NCBI RefSeq assembly: GCF_000963885.1
Contig: NZ_BALE01000025.1
Coordinates: 1 to 43,479, forward strand
Direction of reading: 5' to 3'
DNA length: 43,479 nt
Origin: Tanticharoenia sakaeratensis NBRC 103193
GTDB taxonomy: Bacteria; Pseudomonadota; Alphaproteobacteria; Acetobacterales; Acetobacteraceae
Notes under the pieces: model-generated
What the model saw: the letters and a program-made list of their open reading frames with translations, nothing else
The model's database searches: none
What the model was told of the DNA's origin: nothing
In this document: one piece after another, positions 1 through 7,838 of the stretch
How the letters are laid out: each line of letters begins with the position of its first letter
How positions within the stretch are numbered: position 1 is the first letter of the stretch
Made by a program: the position numbers and the translations under genes

Positions 1-460
1 CGGCGGCGGCTGCCTGCGCTTCCTGCTGCTCGGCAGCCCGACGCTCTTCCTCGGCCCGACGCTGCGCCTCTTCGGCCGCGGAGCGGATCTGAATCTTTTC
101 TTCTTCGCGGCGCGCGGCTTCGCGGCGCTGCTCCTCGAGCACGCGCTGACGCGTTGCGAGTTCAGATGCGGTCAGGGCGCGCCCACCGGGCGCTGCGCGA
201 CCCGGACGGCCACCGCCGGCCGCCTGCGGCGCACCGGGCGCACCCGTCTGGGGACGACCGTCCCGCTTCTTGCGCACCTCGACCTGCACGACCTTCGAGC
301 GGCCATGGCTGAAGCTTTGACGCACCGAGCCCGCGTCCACCGTTCGGCCGAGCTCCATCCGTCCAGCCGGACGCAGGGACAGACGTCCCTTGCCCTGATC
401 CTGGCCCTGCTCGTGCCCGGGGTTGTCGCGTCCGGGGTCCCGTTCGTTGCCTTCGCTCAT
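1..460 (-). CDS. infB: Translation initiation factor IF-2, N-terminal part
   Basis: IF-2 is the GTPase that brings initiator tRNA to the 30S ribosome. Only the N-terminal 153 codons lie here; the G domain is outside the window. The visible part begins MSEGNERDPG, contains a basic stretch with SHGRSKVVQVEVRKKR at about residues 51-66, and then a long Glu/Arg/Ala-rich helical region (EEQRREAARREEE) as is usual for alphaproteobacterial IF-2. The start codon overlaps the stop of the upstream ylxR gene by four bases (ATGA), so translation is probably coupled. The position directly after rimP, nusA and ylxR is the standard order of this operon and settles the identity even without the G domain. Confidence 0.93.
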   Translation of the reverse strand, partial: MSEGNERDPGRDNPGHEQGQDQGKGRLSLRPAGRMELGRTVDAGSVRQSFSHGRSKVVQVEVRKKRDGRPQTGAPGAPQAAGGGRPGRAAPGGRALTASELATRQRVLEEQRREAARREEEKIQIRSAAEEAQRRAEEERRAAEQQEAQAAAA

Positions 461-1122
461 ATACCTGCCTGTTCCAACCCAGTCCGCGAACCCTGCCGCG
501 GCACCGGCGCCGACCCGCCGGTCAGCCCCCAAAAACGTTCACTTTCGGCCGCGAGCCGGGCAGCCAGCCGCCCCTCGCCCAGCACCGCCCAGACCGCATG
601 CTCGCGGCCGAAAGCCTGTGCCAGAGCCGTCGCCTCAACAAGGGCGATCGGCAGATCCTTCGCGCCCGACATCAGTCGGGCCCGTTCCTCTTCGCTCCCG
701 CCGCGCGCCTGAACGACCAGGCCCGCCTTACGGGATGCGATCCACTCCCGGCACTTGACGAAACCGCCGACCGCCTGCCCCGCGCGCCGTGCCAGACTGA
801 TCGTCTGCACGATGCGTTCCCGGAGACCGGCCTCGATCTGGCTTTCCAGATCGGCCGGCACCGTCACCCGCCCGCGTGCCGCGCGGGAGAACAGGTTACG
901 GCCTCGGGCGGTTTCTAACACATCCCGGGTCGCACTCAACCAGATTCCCCGGCCGGGCAGCGTTGCTGAAAGATCAGGCACCACCACGGCGTCGGGAGAA
1001 ATGACGAAACGCACCATGCGCTCGCACGATCCCTGCTCCCGCGTGACAATGCATCGCCGCTTCGGCCCGCGCTCGGACTGCCACAGCGACTCGACATCGT
1101 CGTCACCGTCCGGCGCTGTCAT
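457..1122 (-). CDS. ylxR: YlxR (DUF448) / L7Ae-like RNA-binding fusion protein
   Basis: A predicted RNA-binding protein of the nusA-infB operon, 221 residues. The N-terminal half carries the YlxR fold (RRCIVTRE near residue 24, then GRGIWLS and NLFSRAARG). The C-terminal half, from about residue 108 (QTISLARRAGQAVGGF), looks like the L7Ae/L30e ribosomal-protein fold. This two-domain form is usual in alphaproteobacteria, whereas Firmicutes have the halves as separate genes. I chose the ATG at 1122, ten bases after the nusA stop, because the longer reading frame runs into nusA. The stop overlaps the infB start by four bases. The exact role is not established; it is thought to bind RNA and act with the transcription/translation machinery. 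Confidence 0.88.
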   Translation of the reverse strand: MTAPDGDDDVESLWQSERGPKRRCIVTREQGSCERMVRFVISPDAVVVPDLSATLPGRGIWLSATRDVLETARGRNLFSRAARGRVTVPADLESQIEAGLRERIVQTISLARRAGQAVGGFVKCREWIASRKAGLVVQARGGSEEERARLMSGAKDLPIALVEATALAQAFGREHAVWAVLGEGRLAARLAAESERFWGLTGGSAPVPRQGSRTGLEQAGI

Positions 1123-1132
1123 GTTCGTGCGA

Positions 1133-2698
1133 TCAGACGTCGCCCGACTCCTTCGTTTCAGCCTCGGCTGCCGCAGTTTCGCCTTCCGGCGCAGCTGCTT
1201 CGTCACCGAACCAGTGCGCACGTGCCGCCATGATAATCTCGTTGGCGGCATCTTCCTCGATCGCGTCCGCGCCCAGAATCTCGACCAGCTCGTCGCCGGC
1301 GAGATCGGCGAGATCGTCGATCGTCTTGACGCCCTTTTCGCCGAGCGTCACCAGCATCTTGTTCGAGAAGACGCCCAGCTCCGCAATCGAATCCTCGACC
1401 CCGAGAGTCCGGCGCTTGTCGTCGAGCTCCTGCTCCTTGCCGGCGAGATAATCCTCGGCACGACGCATCAGCTCCTCGGCAACGCTCTCGTCGAAGCCTT
1501 CGATGTTATGCAGCTCGTCCGGATCGGCGTAAGCCAGTTCCTCGATCGTATGGAAGCCTTCCGTCACCAGGAGGCTTGCAATCACGTCGTCGACGTCGAG
1601 TGCTTCGACGAACAGGCCCGTGCGCTTGCGGAACTCTTCCTGACGGCGCTCCGATTCCTCGGCTTCCGTCAGGATGTCGATGTCCCAGCGCGTCAGCTGG
1701 CTCGCCAGACGCACGTTCTGGCCACGACGACCGATCGCAAGGCTCAGCTGCTCGTCCGGCACGACGACCTCGACGCGCCCGGCCTCTTCATCCATGACGA
1801 CCTTGGTCACCTCGGCCGGCGCCAGCGCGTTCACGACGAACGTCGCGGCCTGCGGGCTCCAGGGAATGATGTCGATCTTCTCGCCCTGCAGTTCGGCCAC
1901 GACCGCCTGCACGCGCGATCCGCGCATGCCGACGCACGCACCGACCGGATCGATCGAGGCATCGCGCGAAATCACGGCCATTTTCGCGCGCGATCCCGGA
2001 TCACGGGCCACGGCCTTGATCTCGATGATGCCGTCATAGATTTCCGGCACTTCCTGCGCGAACAGTTTGGCGAGAAACGCCGGATGGCTGCGGCTGAGGA
2101 AGATCTGCGGGCCACGCGGCTCGTCACGCACGTCATAGATATAGGCGCGCACGCGGTCCGAGTTGCGGAAGCTCTCGCGCGGGATCAGCTCGTCGCGGCG
2201 CAGCAGGGCTTCGGTATGGCCGATCTCGACCATCATGTTGCCGTACTCGGTCCGCTTGACCGTGCCGTTGACGATCTCGCCCACGCGATCCTTGAACTCG
2301 TCGTACTGCTTCTTGCGCTCGTATTCACGCACGCGCTGGACGATGACCTGCTTGGCCGTCTGGGCTGCGATACGACCGAAATCGATCGGAGGCAGCGGAT
2401 CGACCAGATGCTCGCCGAGCTGGATTTCGGGACGGAACTTGCGCGCGATATGCAGAGGGATCTGCGTATCCTCGTTCTCGACCACCTCGACGGCCTCGGT
2501 CCAGCGCGACAGGCGGACTTCGCCGGTCTTGCGGTCGATGGTCGCGCGAATGTCCTTCTCGTGCCCGTACTTGGCGCGGCCGGCCTTCTGGATCGCCTGC
2601 TCCATCGCCTCGAGCACCTCGTCGCGGTCGATGTTCTTCTCGCGCGAGACCGCATCGGCAACCAGAAGCAGCTCGGGGCGGGTGACGGACGTGTCCAT
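1133..2698 (-). CDS. nusA: Transcription termination/antitermination factor NusA
   Basis: NusA binds RNA polymerase and nascent RNA and modulates pausing, termination and antitermination. The 521 residues show the expected order: an N-terminal polymerase-binding domain (about 1-125), an S1 domain (about 130-205), two KH domains (about 210-340; [13 protein letters not shown] and [13 protein letters not shown] are the nucleic-acid loops), and a C-terminal region with two helix-hairpin repeats ([18 protein letters not shown] and [17 protein letters not shown], about 380-490). It ends in an acidic Ala/Glu tail. GGGAG lies ten bases upstream of the ATG. It follows rimP by about 90 bases and precedes ylxR by ten. 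Confidence 0.98.
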   Translation of the reverse strand: MDTSVTRPELLLVADAVSREKNIDRDEVLEAMEQAIQKAGRAKYGHEKDIRATIDRKTGEVRLSRWTEAVEVVENEDTQIPLHIARKFRPEIQLGEHLVDPLPPIDFGRIAAQTAKQVIVQRVREYERKKQYDEFKDRVGEIVNGTVKRTEYGNMMVEIGHTEALLRRDELIPRESFRNSDRVRAYIYDVRDEPRGPQIFLSRSHPAFLAKLFAQEVPEIYDGIIEIKAVARDPGSRAKMAVISRDASIDPVGACVGMRGSRVQAVVAELQGEKIDIIPWSPQAATFVVNALAPAEVTKVVMDEEAGRVEVVVPDEQLSLAIGRRGQNVRLASQLTRWDIDILTEAEESERRQEEFRKRTGLFVEALDVDDVIASLLVTEGFHTIEELAYADPDELHNIEGFDESVAEELMRRAEDYLAGKEQELDDKRRTLGVEDSIAELGVFSNKMLVTLGEKGVKTIDDLADLAGDELVEILGADAIEEDAANEIIMAARAHWFGDEAAAPEGETAAAEAETKESGDV

Positions 2699-2787
2699 CG
2701 GCGGTGTTCTCCCTCTGCGGCGCCTTGCCGCGTGATCTCGGTCGGCGGCGCCTCAGTCACGCCGTCGCAAACAAACTTCCGGACGCG

Positions 2788-3423
2788 TCAGTGGCGCGTC
2801 CCGCCTTTCTTGCGGCCGGGCTTCGGCCCGCCCGGCTTCTGGGGATCGAGACGCGGCGCGCGACGCCGCGGCGCCGGCTCCTCGCCTTCCTCCGACACTG
2901 TCGCCGGCACGCCCATCAGCGCGGCACTGGCCTCGATCAGCGCATCCGTCAAGACCAGTCTCGCCTTGCGCACCCGCTCGAACGGCAGCGCAACCTCGGT
3001 GCCATCGTCCAGCCGCATGATGCCATGCCCGTCCCGCGCACCCAGCACGATGCCGGAAAAACGCTTGCGGCCATCGACCGGCGCGTCGAGCTCCACGCGA
3101 GCCAGATGGCCGGCGAAGCGATCCCAGTCTTTCGGGCGGGTCAGCGGGCGATCGATACCGGCCGACGAGACTTCGAGCGACCAAGCGCCCGGGATCGGGT
3201 CATCCACGTCCAGCACGGCGCCAACAGCATGGCTGATCTGCTCGCAGTCCTCGATCGAGATCAGCGAGCCATCGGCGCGATCGGCCATGATCTGGATCGT
3301 CGGCGTTTCACGGCCGAGAACGGACAGGCGCACGAGTTCGAACCCGAGATCGGCAAGCGTTGGCGCGATGCGTTCGGCAATGCGGGCATCGAGGCCCGTG
3401 AGATGCGGCAGATCTGTGTCCAA
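2788..3423 (-). CDS. rimP: Ribosome maturation factor RimP (start codon uncertain)
   Basis: RimP is needed for maturation of the 30S subunit. About 211 residues fit the two-domain RimP fold: an N-terminal alpha/beta domain ([61 protein letters not shown]) and a C-terminal SH3-like barrel ([36 protein letters not shown]). The C-terminus is extended by about 45 basic, Pro-rich residues. There is no in-frame ATG at the right place. I give the TTG at 3423, which starts with [14 protein letters not shown] at 3444 has a better ribosome-binding site: GGGAGGG with an eight-base gap. The predicted promoter TSS near 3485 rules out longer forms. First gene of the nusA-infB operon. Confidence 0.9.
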   Translation of the reverse strand: MDTDLPHLTGLDARIAERIAPTLADLGFELVRLSVLGRETPTIQIMADRADGSLISIEDCEQISHAVGAVLDVDDPIPGAWSLEVSSAGIDRPLTRPKDWDRFAGHLARVELDAPVDGRKRFSGIVLGARDGHGIMRLDDGTEVALPFERVRKARLVLTDALIEASAALMGVPATVSEEGEEPAPRRRAPRLDPQKPGGPKPGRKKGGTRH

Positions 3424-3491
3424 GACAAAAGAGGCGGCCCGCAGGTGGCCACCCTCCCAAAGAACTGATGAAAGATGAAAGGAATGAGCCT

Positions 3492-3520
3492 TATCTAGGT
3501 GATCCCTCCCCGGGGTGCAA
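3492..3520 (-). promoter_or_regulatory. Predicted promoter of the rimP-nusA-infB operon
   Basis: Read on the minus strand there is a -35-like TTGCAC (3520-3515), a spacer of exactly 17 bases, and a -10-like TAGATA (3497-3492). Transcription would begin near 3485, leaving a leader of 40-60 bases before rimP. The spacing and placement are good; the -10 match is moderate. This is a prediction from the sequence only. Confidence 0.5.
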
Positions 3521-3627
3521 GTCTTGCTTCCGCATGCCTCCCGAAAGGCCGCGGGGTAGGCACGATATATTTGTTTACAACGCACTCGCCTCCGATGCGC
3601 TTGCCATGTGACGAAACGCAAGGTCAC

Positions 3628-4317
3628 ATGGAGAGCATGAACGAGTGGCGCGCGCCGACATCCCCCACCCTGTCCGCCCCGCACGACGACAACGGTCGCG
3701 CGGGCAACGATCGTCAGCATGACTGGCCCGAGGCGCGCCCGAAGGTCAAAACGATCGATGCGCGCTATTCCGGCACACAGAAGGCAACGCTCGGCGCTGC
3801 GATCGCGGCCATGACGGTGCTCGTCGGTGCTCACATGATGCCCGGAGCCGGCAGGCAGGATGCGCCCCAGCCGGTCGCGCAGCATCAGGCGATCCAGCAG
3901 ATCGCAACACAGCAGACGGCGCATTCCGCCGTTCAGCTGGCTCTGATCGCACCGGAAAACGCTGAGAACGCCCTGCGCCATAGCACCCTGCCTGCGGCCG
4001 ATCAGGCGCGCCTCCTGCAGGGCGTGCAGGACGGTGACCTCAAGCTTGCGACCATGCCGGTCTTCGATGCGGCCGGGGCCAGCGGACACGTCATTTCCGT
4101 CACCTCGGCCGGCGTGACCCAGACCGCGACATTGACGCCGACACCACACCTTCTGATCGTGGGCATACCGCCGACGGGACAGATCGAGATCGCGGCGACC
4201 GGCCCGACGGGCGCTTCGGGCACGACGGTCGGCATGTTCTCGCCTGTCGGTGCCGTCGCGTTGCCGACATTTTCCGCCATGGGCCAGGGGCTCGCCGTGA
4301 ACGTGATCGTACAATGA
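3628..4317 (+). CDS. Uncharacterised single-pass exported protein, cassette gene 1
   Basis: I do not recognise a family. The 229-residue protein has a hydrophilic N-terminus of about 50 residues, one hydrophobic segment (about residues 54-72, [19 protein letters not shown]), then a Gln-rich stretch ([16 protein letters not shown]) and a Thr/Gly/Pro-rich domain that should be periplasmic ([25 protein letters not shown]). No enzyme motif is visible. ATG at 3628 and at 3637 are both possible starts; longer in-frame extensions enter the divergent promoter region and look non-coding. The stop overlaps the next gene's start by four bases (ATGA at 4314-4317), so it is very likely translated together with the AAA+ protein and may be its membrane partner. 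That functional link is inference. Confidence 0.75.
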   Translation: MESMNEWRAPTSPTLSAPHDDNGRAGNDRQHDWPEARPKVKTIDARYSGTQKATLGAAIAAMTVLVGAHMMPGAGRQDAPQPVAQHQAIQQIATQQTAHSAVQLALIAPENAENALRHSTLPAADQARLLQGVQDGDLKLATMPVFDAAGASGHVISVTSAGVTQTATLTPTPHLLIVGIPPTGQIEIAATGPTGASGTTVGMFSPVGAVALPTFSAMGQGLAVNVIVQ

Positions 4318-5582
4318 GATCGCTTCTGCCCATGCTCAACCGGCTGATGCCGGTCATGATGGTGATTTTCCTGGCGCTTGCGAGCCTTCAGGCCGCGATC
4401 GCGCTGCATCTGTCGCTCGCGGGGCTCGAACGCCAGGTGATCCGGGCCGATCCGGCCTACCCCGTGATCGCGGCCATGCTGGCGCTGATGGCGCTTGCAG
4501 GACTACTGTATGACAATCGCACCGAGCGGCTGCTTCGCCGTGGCCTCAAACGCAGAGGGGGGTTCCTCATGGACGTCCTGGCCAGACTGACCAATCGCGC
4601 TGCCCTCGAAGACATGATGGCACGCGAACAACGAGAGACCGTGATCGACGCCGAGGAGCTGGCCGCATCATTGCGCGCCCGCGTCATCGGGCAGGATCGG
4701 GTCTGCGAGGATATCGCCCAGCAGCTCCGGCGCCGCCTCGCGCTCCAGGTGCGCGGCAAGCCCGTGGGCGTCTTCCTGCTCGCCGGTCCGCCGGGCACCG
4801 GCAAGACGTATCTCGCCAAGCAGATTGCCCGGCAAACGGAGCGTCCGCTCCTGCATTTCGACATGACGCAGATGTCGAGCCCGGTTTCCGCCACACAGAT
4901 GTTCGGCATGTCGAAGGGCTTCGTCGGGTCCGAGACATACGGCAAGCTGACCGGCGGCCTGAAGGAAAAGCCCGATGCCGTCGTCCTGCTCGACGAGATC
5001 GAGAAGGCGCATCCCGATACCCTCAAGAAGTTCCTGACGGCCTGGAACGACGGGCATGTCACCGAAGCGTCGAACAACGAGTTGATCTCGACCTCGCGGG
5101 CCATCTTCATCCTGACGTCGAACATCGCGACCGAAGCGCTGTCCGAGATTGCGGATCGATTGGCCGAGGAGCCGGATCGCCAGCGTGGAGAGTCGGTCGA
5201 GGCCCTGCGCCAGGCCGGGTTCGCGCCCGAAGTCCTGAACCGGATCGACCGGATCTTCGTCTTCCACGCGTTGGAAGGCCTCGATCTCGCCCGTGTCGCG
5301 GCACTCGAGATCGAAGCGATGATCGACAGCTACGGGCTGCACGTTGAGCCGGGCGGGATCGACCCTGCCCTGCTGTTCACCGTGATGCAGCGGCAATCGC
5401 GCCTCGGCACCGGGGCCAGCGCACGCGATCTCGTCCGTTCGATCGAGGACATGATCAGCGAAAGCCTGATTGTCGCCCGTCAGCAAGGCGCGCGCATGGT
5501 ACGTGTCGTCTCGGGCGAGCATGGCGTCGTGGCCGAGATCGCGAGCGACGCCGAATCCCAGCGTGGCCGTATGGCCCGCTGA
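4314..5582 (+). CDS. Membrane-anchored AAA+ ATPase with ClpB second-ring-like domain, cassette gene 2
   Basis: A 422-residue protein with two N-terminal hydrophobic segments (about 11-32 and 50-66), then a short charged linker and one AAA+ module. The module contains Walker A GPPGTGKT (158-165), a ClpB-type aromatic pore loop GFVG (202-205), Walker [12 protein letters not shown] (223-233), sensor-1 TSN (268-270), an Arg-finger motif VLNRID (R310) and sensor-2 GASARDL (R371), followed by the small C-terminal domain of the Clp family. Everything needed for ATP hydrolysis and substrate threading is intact. The N-terminal Clp domain, the first ring, the coiled-coil M domain and an obvious ClpP-docking loop are absent. 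Topology predicts the ATPase in the cytoplasm, FtsH-like but without a protease domain. Overlaps gene 1 and is followed 29 bases later by gene 3. Substrate unknown. Confidence 0.9.
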   Translation: MRSLLPMLNRLMPVMMVIFLALASLQAAIALHLSLAGLERQVIRADPAYPVIAAMLALMALAGLLYDNRTERLLRRGLKRRGGFLMDVLARLTNRAALEDMMAREQRETVIDAEELAASLRARVIGQDRVCEDIAQQLRRRLALQVRGKPVGVFLLAGPPGTGKTYLAKQIARQTERPLLHFDMTQMSSPVSATQMFGMSKGFVGSETYGKLTGGLKEKPDAVVLLDEIEKAHPDTLKKFLTAWNDGHVTEASNNELISTSRAIFILTSNIATEALSEIADRLAEEPDRQRGESVEALRQAGFAPEVLNRIDRIFVFHALEGLDLARVAALEIEAMIDSYGLHVEPGGIDPALLFTVMQRQSRLGTGASARDLVRSIEDMISESLIVARQQGARMVRVVSGEHGVVAEIASDAESQRGRMAR

Positions 5583-5611
5583 AGACCTGAGCAGGAACCA
5601 AAGTCGTCTTC

Positions 5612-6556
5612 ATGTCTGCTGTCTCGCGACTCTGGCGCCGCGCGCCGCTCTGGCGTCTCTGTGTGTACGGAACCGTCTTCTTTGCCGGGCTGGCAGCCTT
5701 CTATCCGGCCGCCTACCTCATCCGCGCCATCCCATCTCTCGGGAAACTGCATCCAGGGGCACTGCATGGTGGGACAGCGCCTGACGCGTCGAAACCCGGC
5801 CCCGGACCGGGCGGCAACGGCGGGCCGCCGGGGCCAGGCGACGGGCGGATCAGCTTCCTGCCCCTGACGCAGGGGCTGACGCGTGCCGTGCCGTTCGGCG
5901 GCCATGTGCTGCCCCTGCCCGCAGGCGTCTGGCATCCGGTCCTCTCGGCGCAGACCGGACCGAATGGCGCGATGCTGACGGACGTGTATGTCAGGACGGA
6001 TCGTGGCGTCGTATCCGGCATGGTCGTAGCCATGGGCACGGCGCAGCCGATCCCTGATCCGAACCTGCTTTCGGTCGATTCACCGTGTCATGACGATCGC
6101 GCCTATGCGCGCGGCGAGCTGCCATCGGGCGAGAACGTCGTCTCCTGCTGGGCCATCGGCGCAACCCCGGTGCATGACGCACCCGGCACGCTCAATCCGG
6201 TCGTGGCCCAGGCCGTCGACCGCCTGAACGCGCTGGGTTACCCCATCCCGCCGCTCTTCATGACAATGCGGTGGATGCACCTGACCACCGTGCCCAAGAA
6301 AGGGGTTGGCCTGGAGCAGGCCGACGTCATGCTCAGCCCGGCAGCCCCGGGAACGATCCGCCTGCCCGTCCCGATCGATCAATGGGATCGTGGGGCGATC
6401 GCAGGGGCGCCGGCCGCCGCCCATTTCGTGGATCGTATGCGTGTGTGGGCGCAAGAGTGGGCGCCGATCCTTGAGCGGGGCCATGCAGGCACGCTCGATC
6501 CGACAACTATTCCTGACAGCCTGACGATGGACCCGGCGGCACCTGCGGTGCACTGA
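5612..6556 (+). CDS. Uncharacterised single-pass exported protein, cassette gene 3
   Basis: No family recognised. The 314 residues start with a basic N-terminus and one hydrophobic segment (about 17-38, CVYGTVFFAGLAAFYPAAYLI). A Gly/Pro-rich linker follows (about 60-76, PGPGPGGNGGPPGPG), then a folded-looking domain of about 230 residues that should lie in the periplasm. Two cysteines (in SPCHDD and VVSCWAI, about 22 residues apart) could form a disulfide. No catalytic motif is obvious. It lies 29 bases after the AAA+ gene, in the same direction, and a strong terminator follows it, so the three genes look like one transcription unit. The gene has no convincing ribosome-binding site at normal distance (AGGAA is about 15 bases upstream). 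Confidence 0.75.
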   Translation: MSAVSRLWRRAPLWRLCVYGTVFFAGLAAFYPAAYLIRAIPSLGKLHPGALHGGTAPDASKPGPGPGGNGGPPGPGDGRISFLPLTQGLTRAVPFGGHVLPLPAGVWHPVLSAQTGPNGAMLTDVYVRTDRGVVSGMVVAMGTAQPIPDPNLLSVDSPCHDDRAYARGELPSGENVVSCWAIGATPVHDAPGTLNPVVAQAVDRLNALGYPIPPLFMTMRWMHLTTVPKKGVGLEQADVMLSPAAPGTIRLPVPIDQWDRGAIAGAPAAAHFVDRMRVWAQEWAPILERGHAGTLDPTTIPDSLTMDPAAPAVH

Positions 6557-6668
6557 TACCGCACCGCCGCCCGGCGCATCCGGGGTTGGCCTGTCTGCTT
6601 GTGACAACAGCGACGCAGTATGACCCGTGTCCATGCCGGAACATGAGCCGGCAAAACCCGTCCGGCTA

Positions 6669-6720
6669 CGGATCGACGCGTCCGCCTTCCAACAAGTGCG
6701 GAAAACGTCGATCCGTTTTT
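6669..6720 (+). terminator. Two-part hairpin terminator of the AAA+ cassette
   Basis: A perfect ten-base outer stem (CGGATCGACG at 6669-6678 pairing with CGTCGATCCG at 6706-6715) encloses an inner five-base stem (TCCGC 6681-6685 with GCGGA 6698-6702) and is followed directly by TTTTT. On the plus strand this is a good Rho-independent terminator, 112 bases after cassette gene 3. The minus strand lacks a T-tract after the stem, so it does not serve the convergent gene. Confidence 0.8.
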
Positions 6721-6726
6721 GAAGCG

Positions 6727-7419
6727 TCAGGCCTTGAGTGCGTCGCGCTTTGCCTTGCGGGCAGCCTTCGTCGCACGGAACTTGTCGACCGCCGTCAATT
6801 TCACGGGTGCAGACGGTGTCTTGGTTTTTCCGGATGCCCTGGTTGCCTTGGGTGCAGGTGCAGGGGCCGCCTTGGGCGTCTTCGCCGGTGCGCTCTTGCC
6901 GCGAGCAGGCTTGGCGGGGGCCGCCTTGGGCGCAACGGACTTTGTCGAGGCGGCCTTTGCGGATGTCGCCTTTGCAGGCGCAACCTTTGTCGTCGTCTTC
7001 TTCGCAGGTGCAGCCTTGGGTGCAGGGGCCGCGGCCTTCGGAGCGGAACGACGCGCCGGCTTTGCAGATACAGGCTTTGCGGGTGCCACAACTTCGACGG
7101 ACTTCACGGCAGGCTTGCGACCGCGCTTGGCCTTGGTCTCGACCGGCGTCGCCTCGACGGGGGCCGGTGCAGGCTTTGCCGGAGATCCGGCGCGTGCCTT
7201 GGGCTTTGCAGTACGGGCAGGACGTGTCTCGACAGGCGCGATGTCGATTGTGGGCGCCGATGCCTTTTTGCGTGCTTTCGTCGGCATGACGGCTGCGGCA
7301 GGTGCGGGCGCAATCGATTCGGCGGATGCCGCCTTGGGCGGACGACCGCGTCGCGCAGGTGCCTTTTCCTTCGGCGCGGCGGTCGGAACGGGTGCCGACT
7401 TCGTAACTTTCCTGGCCAT
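6727..7419 (-). CDS. Histone H1-like Lys/Ala/Pro-rich DNA-binding protein with AT-hooks
   Basis: A 230-residue low-complexity protein made almost only of Lys, Ala, Pro, Thr, Ser and Arg, with repeated KAAPAK/PAKPA-type units like the tail of eukaryotic histone H1 and bacterial H1-like proteins. Two AT-hook cores are visible: RRGRPPKA (residues 23-30) and KRGRKPA (about 99-105). The C-terminus ends in a basic helix (FRATKAARKAKRDALKA). Such proteins are thought to bind the DNA minor groove and help compact the nucleoid. There is no signal peptide. AAGGAAG lies about ten bases upstream of the ATG. It converges with the AAA+ cassette and has its own upstream region. Length in relatives is variable because the repeats expand and contract. 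Confidence 0.8.
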   Translation of the reverse strand: MARKVTKSAPVPTAAPKEKAPARRGRPPKAASAESIAPAPAAAVMPTKARKKASAPTIDIAPVETRPARTAKPKARAGSPAKPAPAPVEATPVETKAKRGRKPAVKSVEVVAPAKPVSAKPARRSAPKAAAPAPKAAPAKKTTTKVAPAKATSAKAASTKSVAPKAAPAKPARGKSAPAKTPKAAPAPAPKATRASGKTKTPSAPVKLTAVDKFRATKAARKAKRDALKA

Positions 7420-7838
7420 GACTACAAACTTCCTTTAGCCTGTTCTTTGTTCTGCACGGTCCGACTGGAACACATGGTGCGGCGTCATATAATTCGATGA
7501 TATCGCCTGCAAGAACTTTGGGTTCCAACACCCGCCTTATGACAGGCGAGCATTCGCATTAGTTCTCTGTCAAGAGCGATTAACGGCGCATTGATGAACA
7601 CCGTTAGTCACGCGGAACTGTTTCGGTGTCGTTATGTGATATTGACCGCTCGCTGGACGCAATTTGCCCGGCATGCGCATGTCTTCATGACCGCGATCGG
7701 GCATTCCGCCGCCGGCCGGCCTGTGTTCACCGCATCTTCACACTGTCTGATCCTTGAAAATCGCGCTGAGGCAGGGCACATGGCGGGCAGCTTCCCGAAA
7801 TTGCAGCCGCGGGCCCTGGGCCGGAACAAGGACACCTC
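7420..7838. other. 419-base intergenic region with no convincing gene
   Basis: This region lies between the divergent histone-like gene and mtnA and is visibly richer in A and T than its surroundings, as expected for regulatory DNA. A possible 83-codon frame (7591-7842) overlaps the mtnA start, but it has no recognisable features and amino-acid usage unlike the neighbours. I see no hairpin that matches a known SAM riboswitch. The mtnA ribosome-binding site (AAGGA) is at its right end. Confidence 0.5.

Noticed and set aside
755-3478. A 907-codon open frame on the plus strand opposite nusA and rimP
   Set aside because: It is the antisense of strongly recognisable genes. High GC content keeps antisense frames open, and the translation has no recognisable domains.
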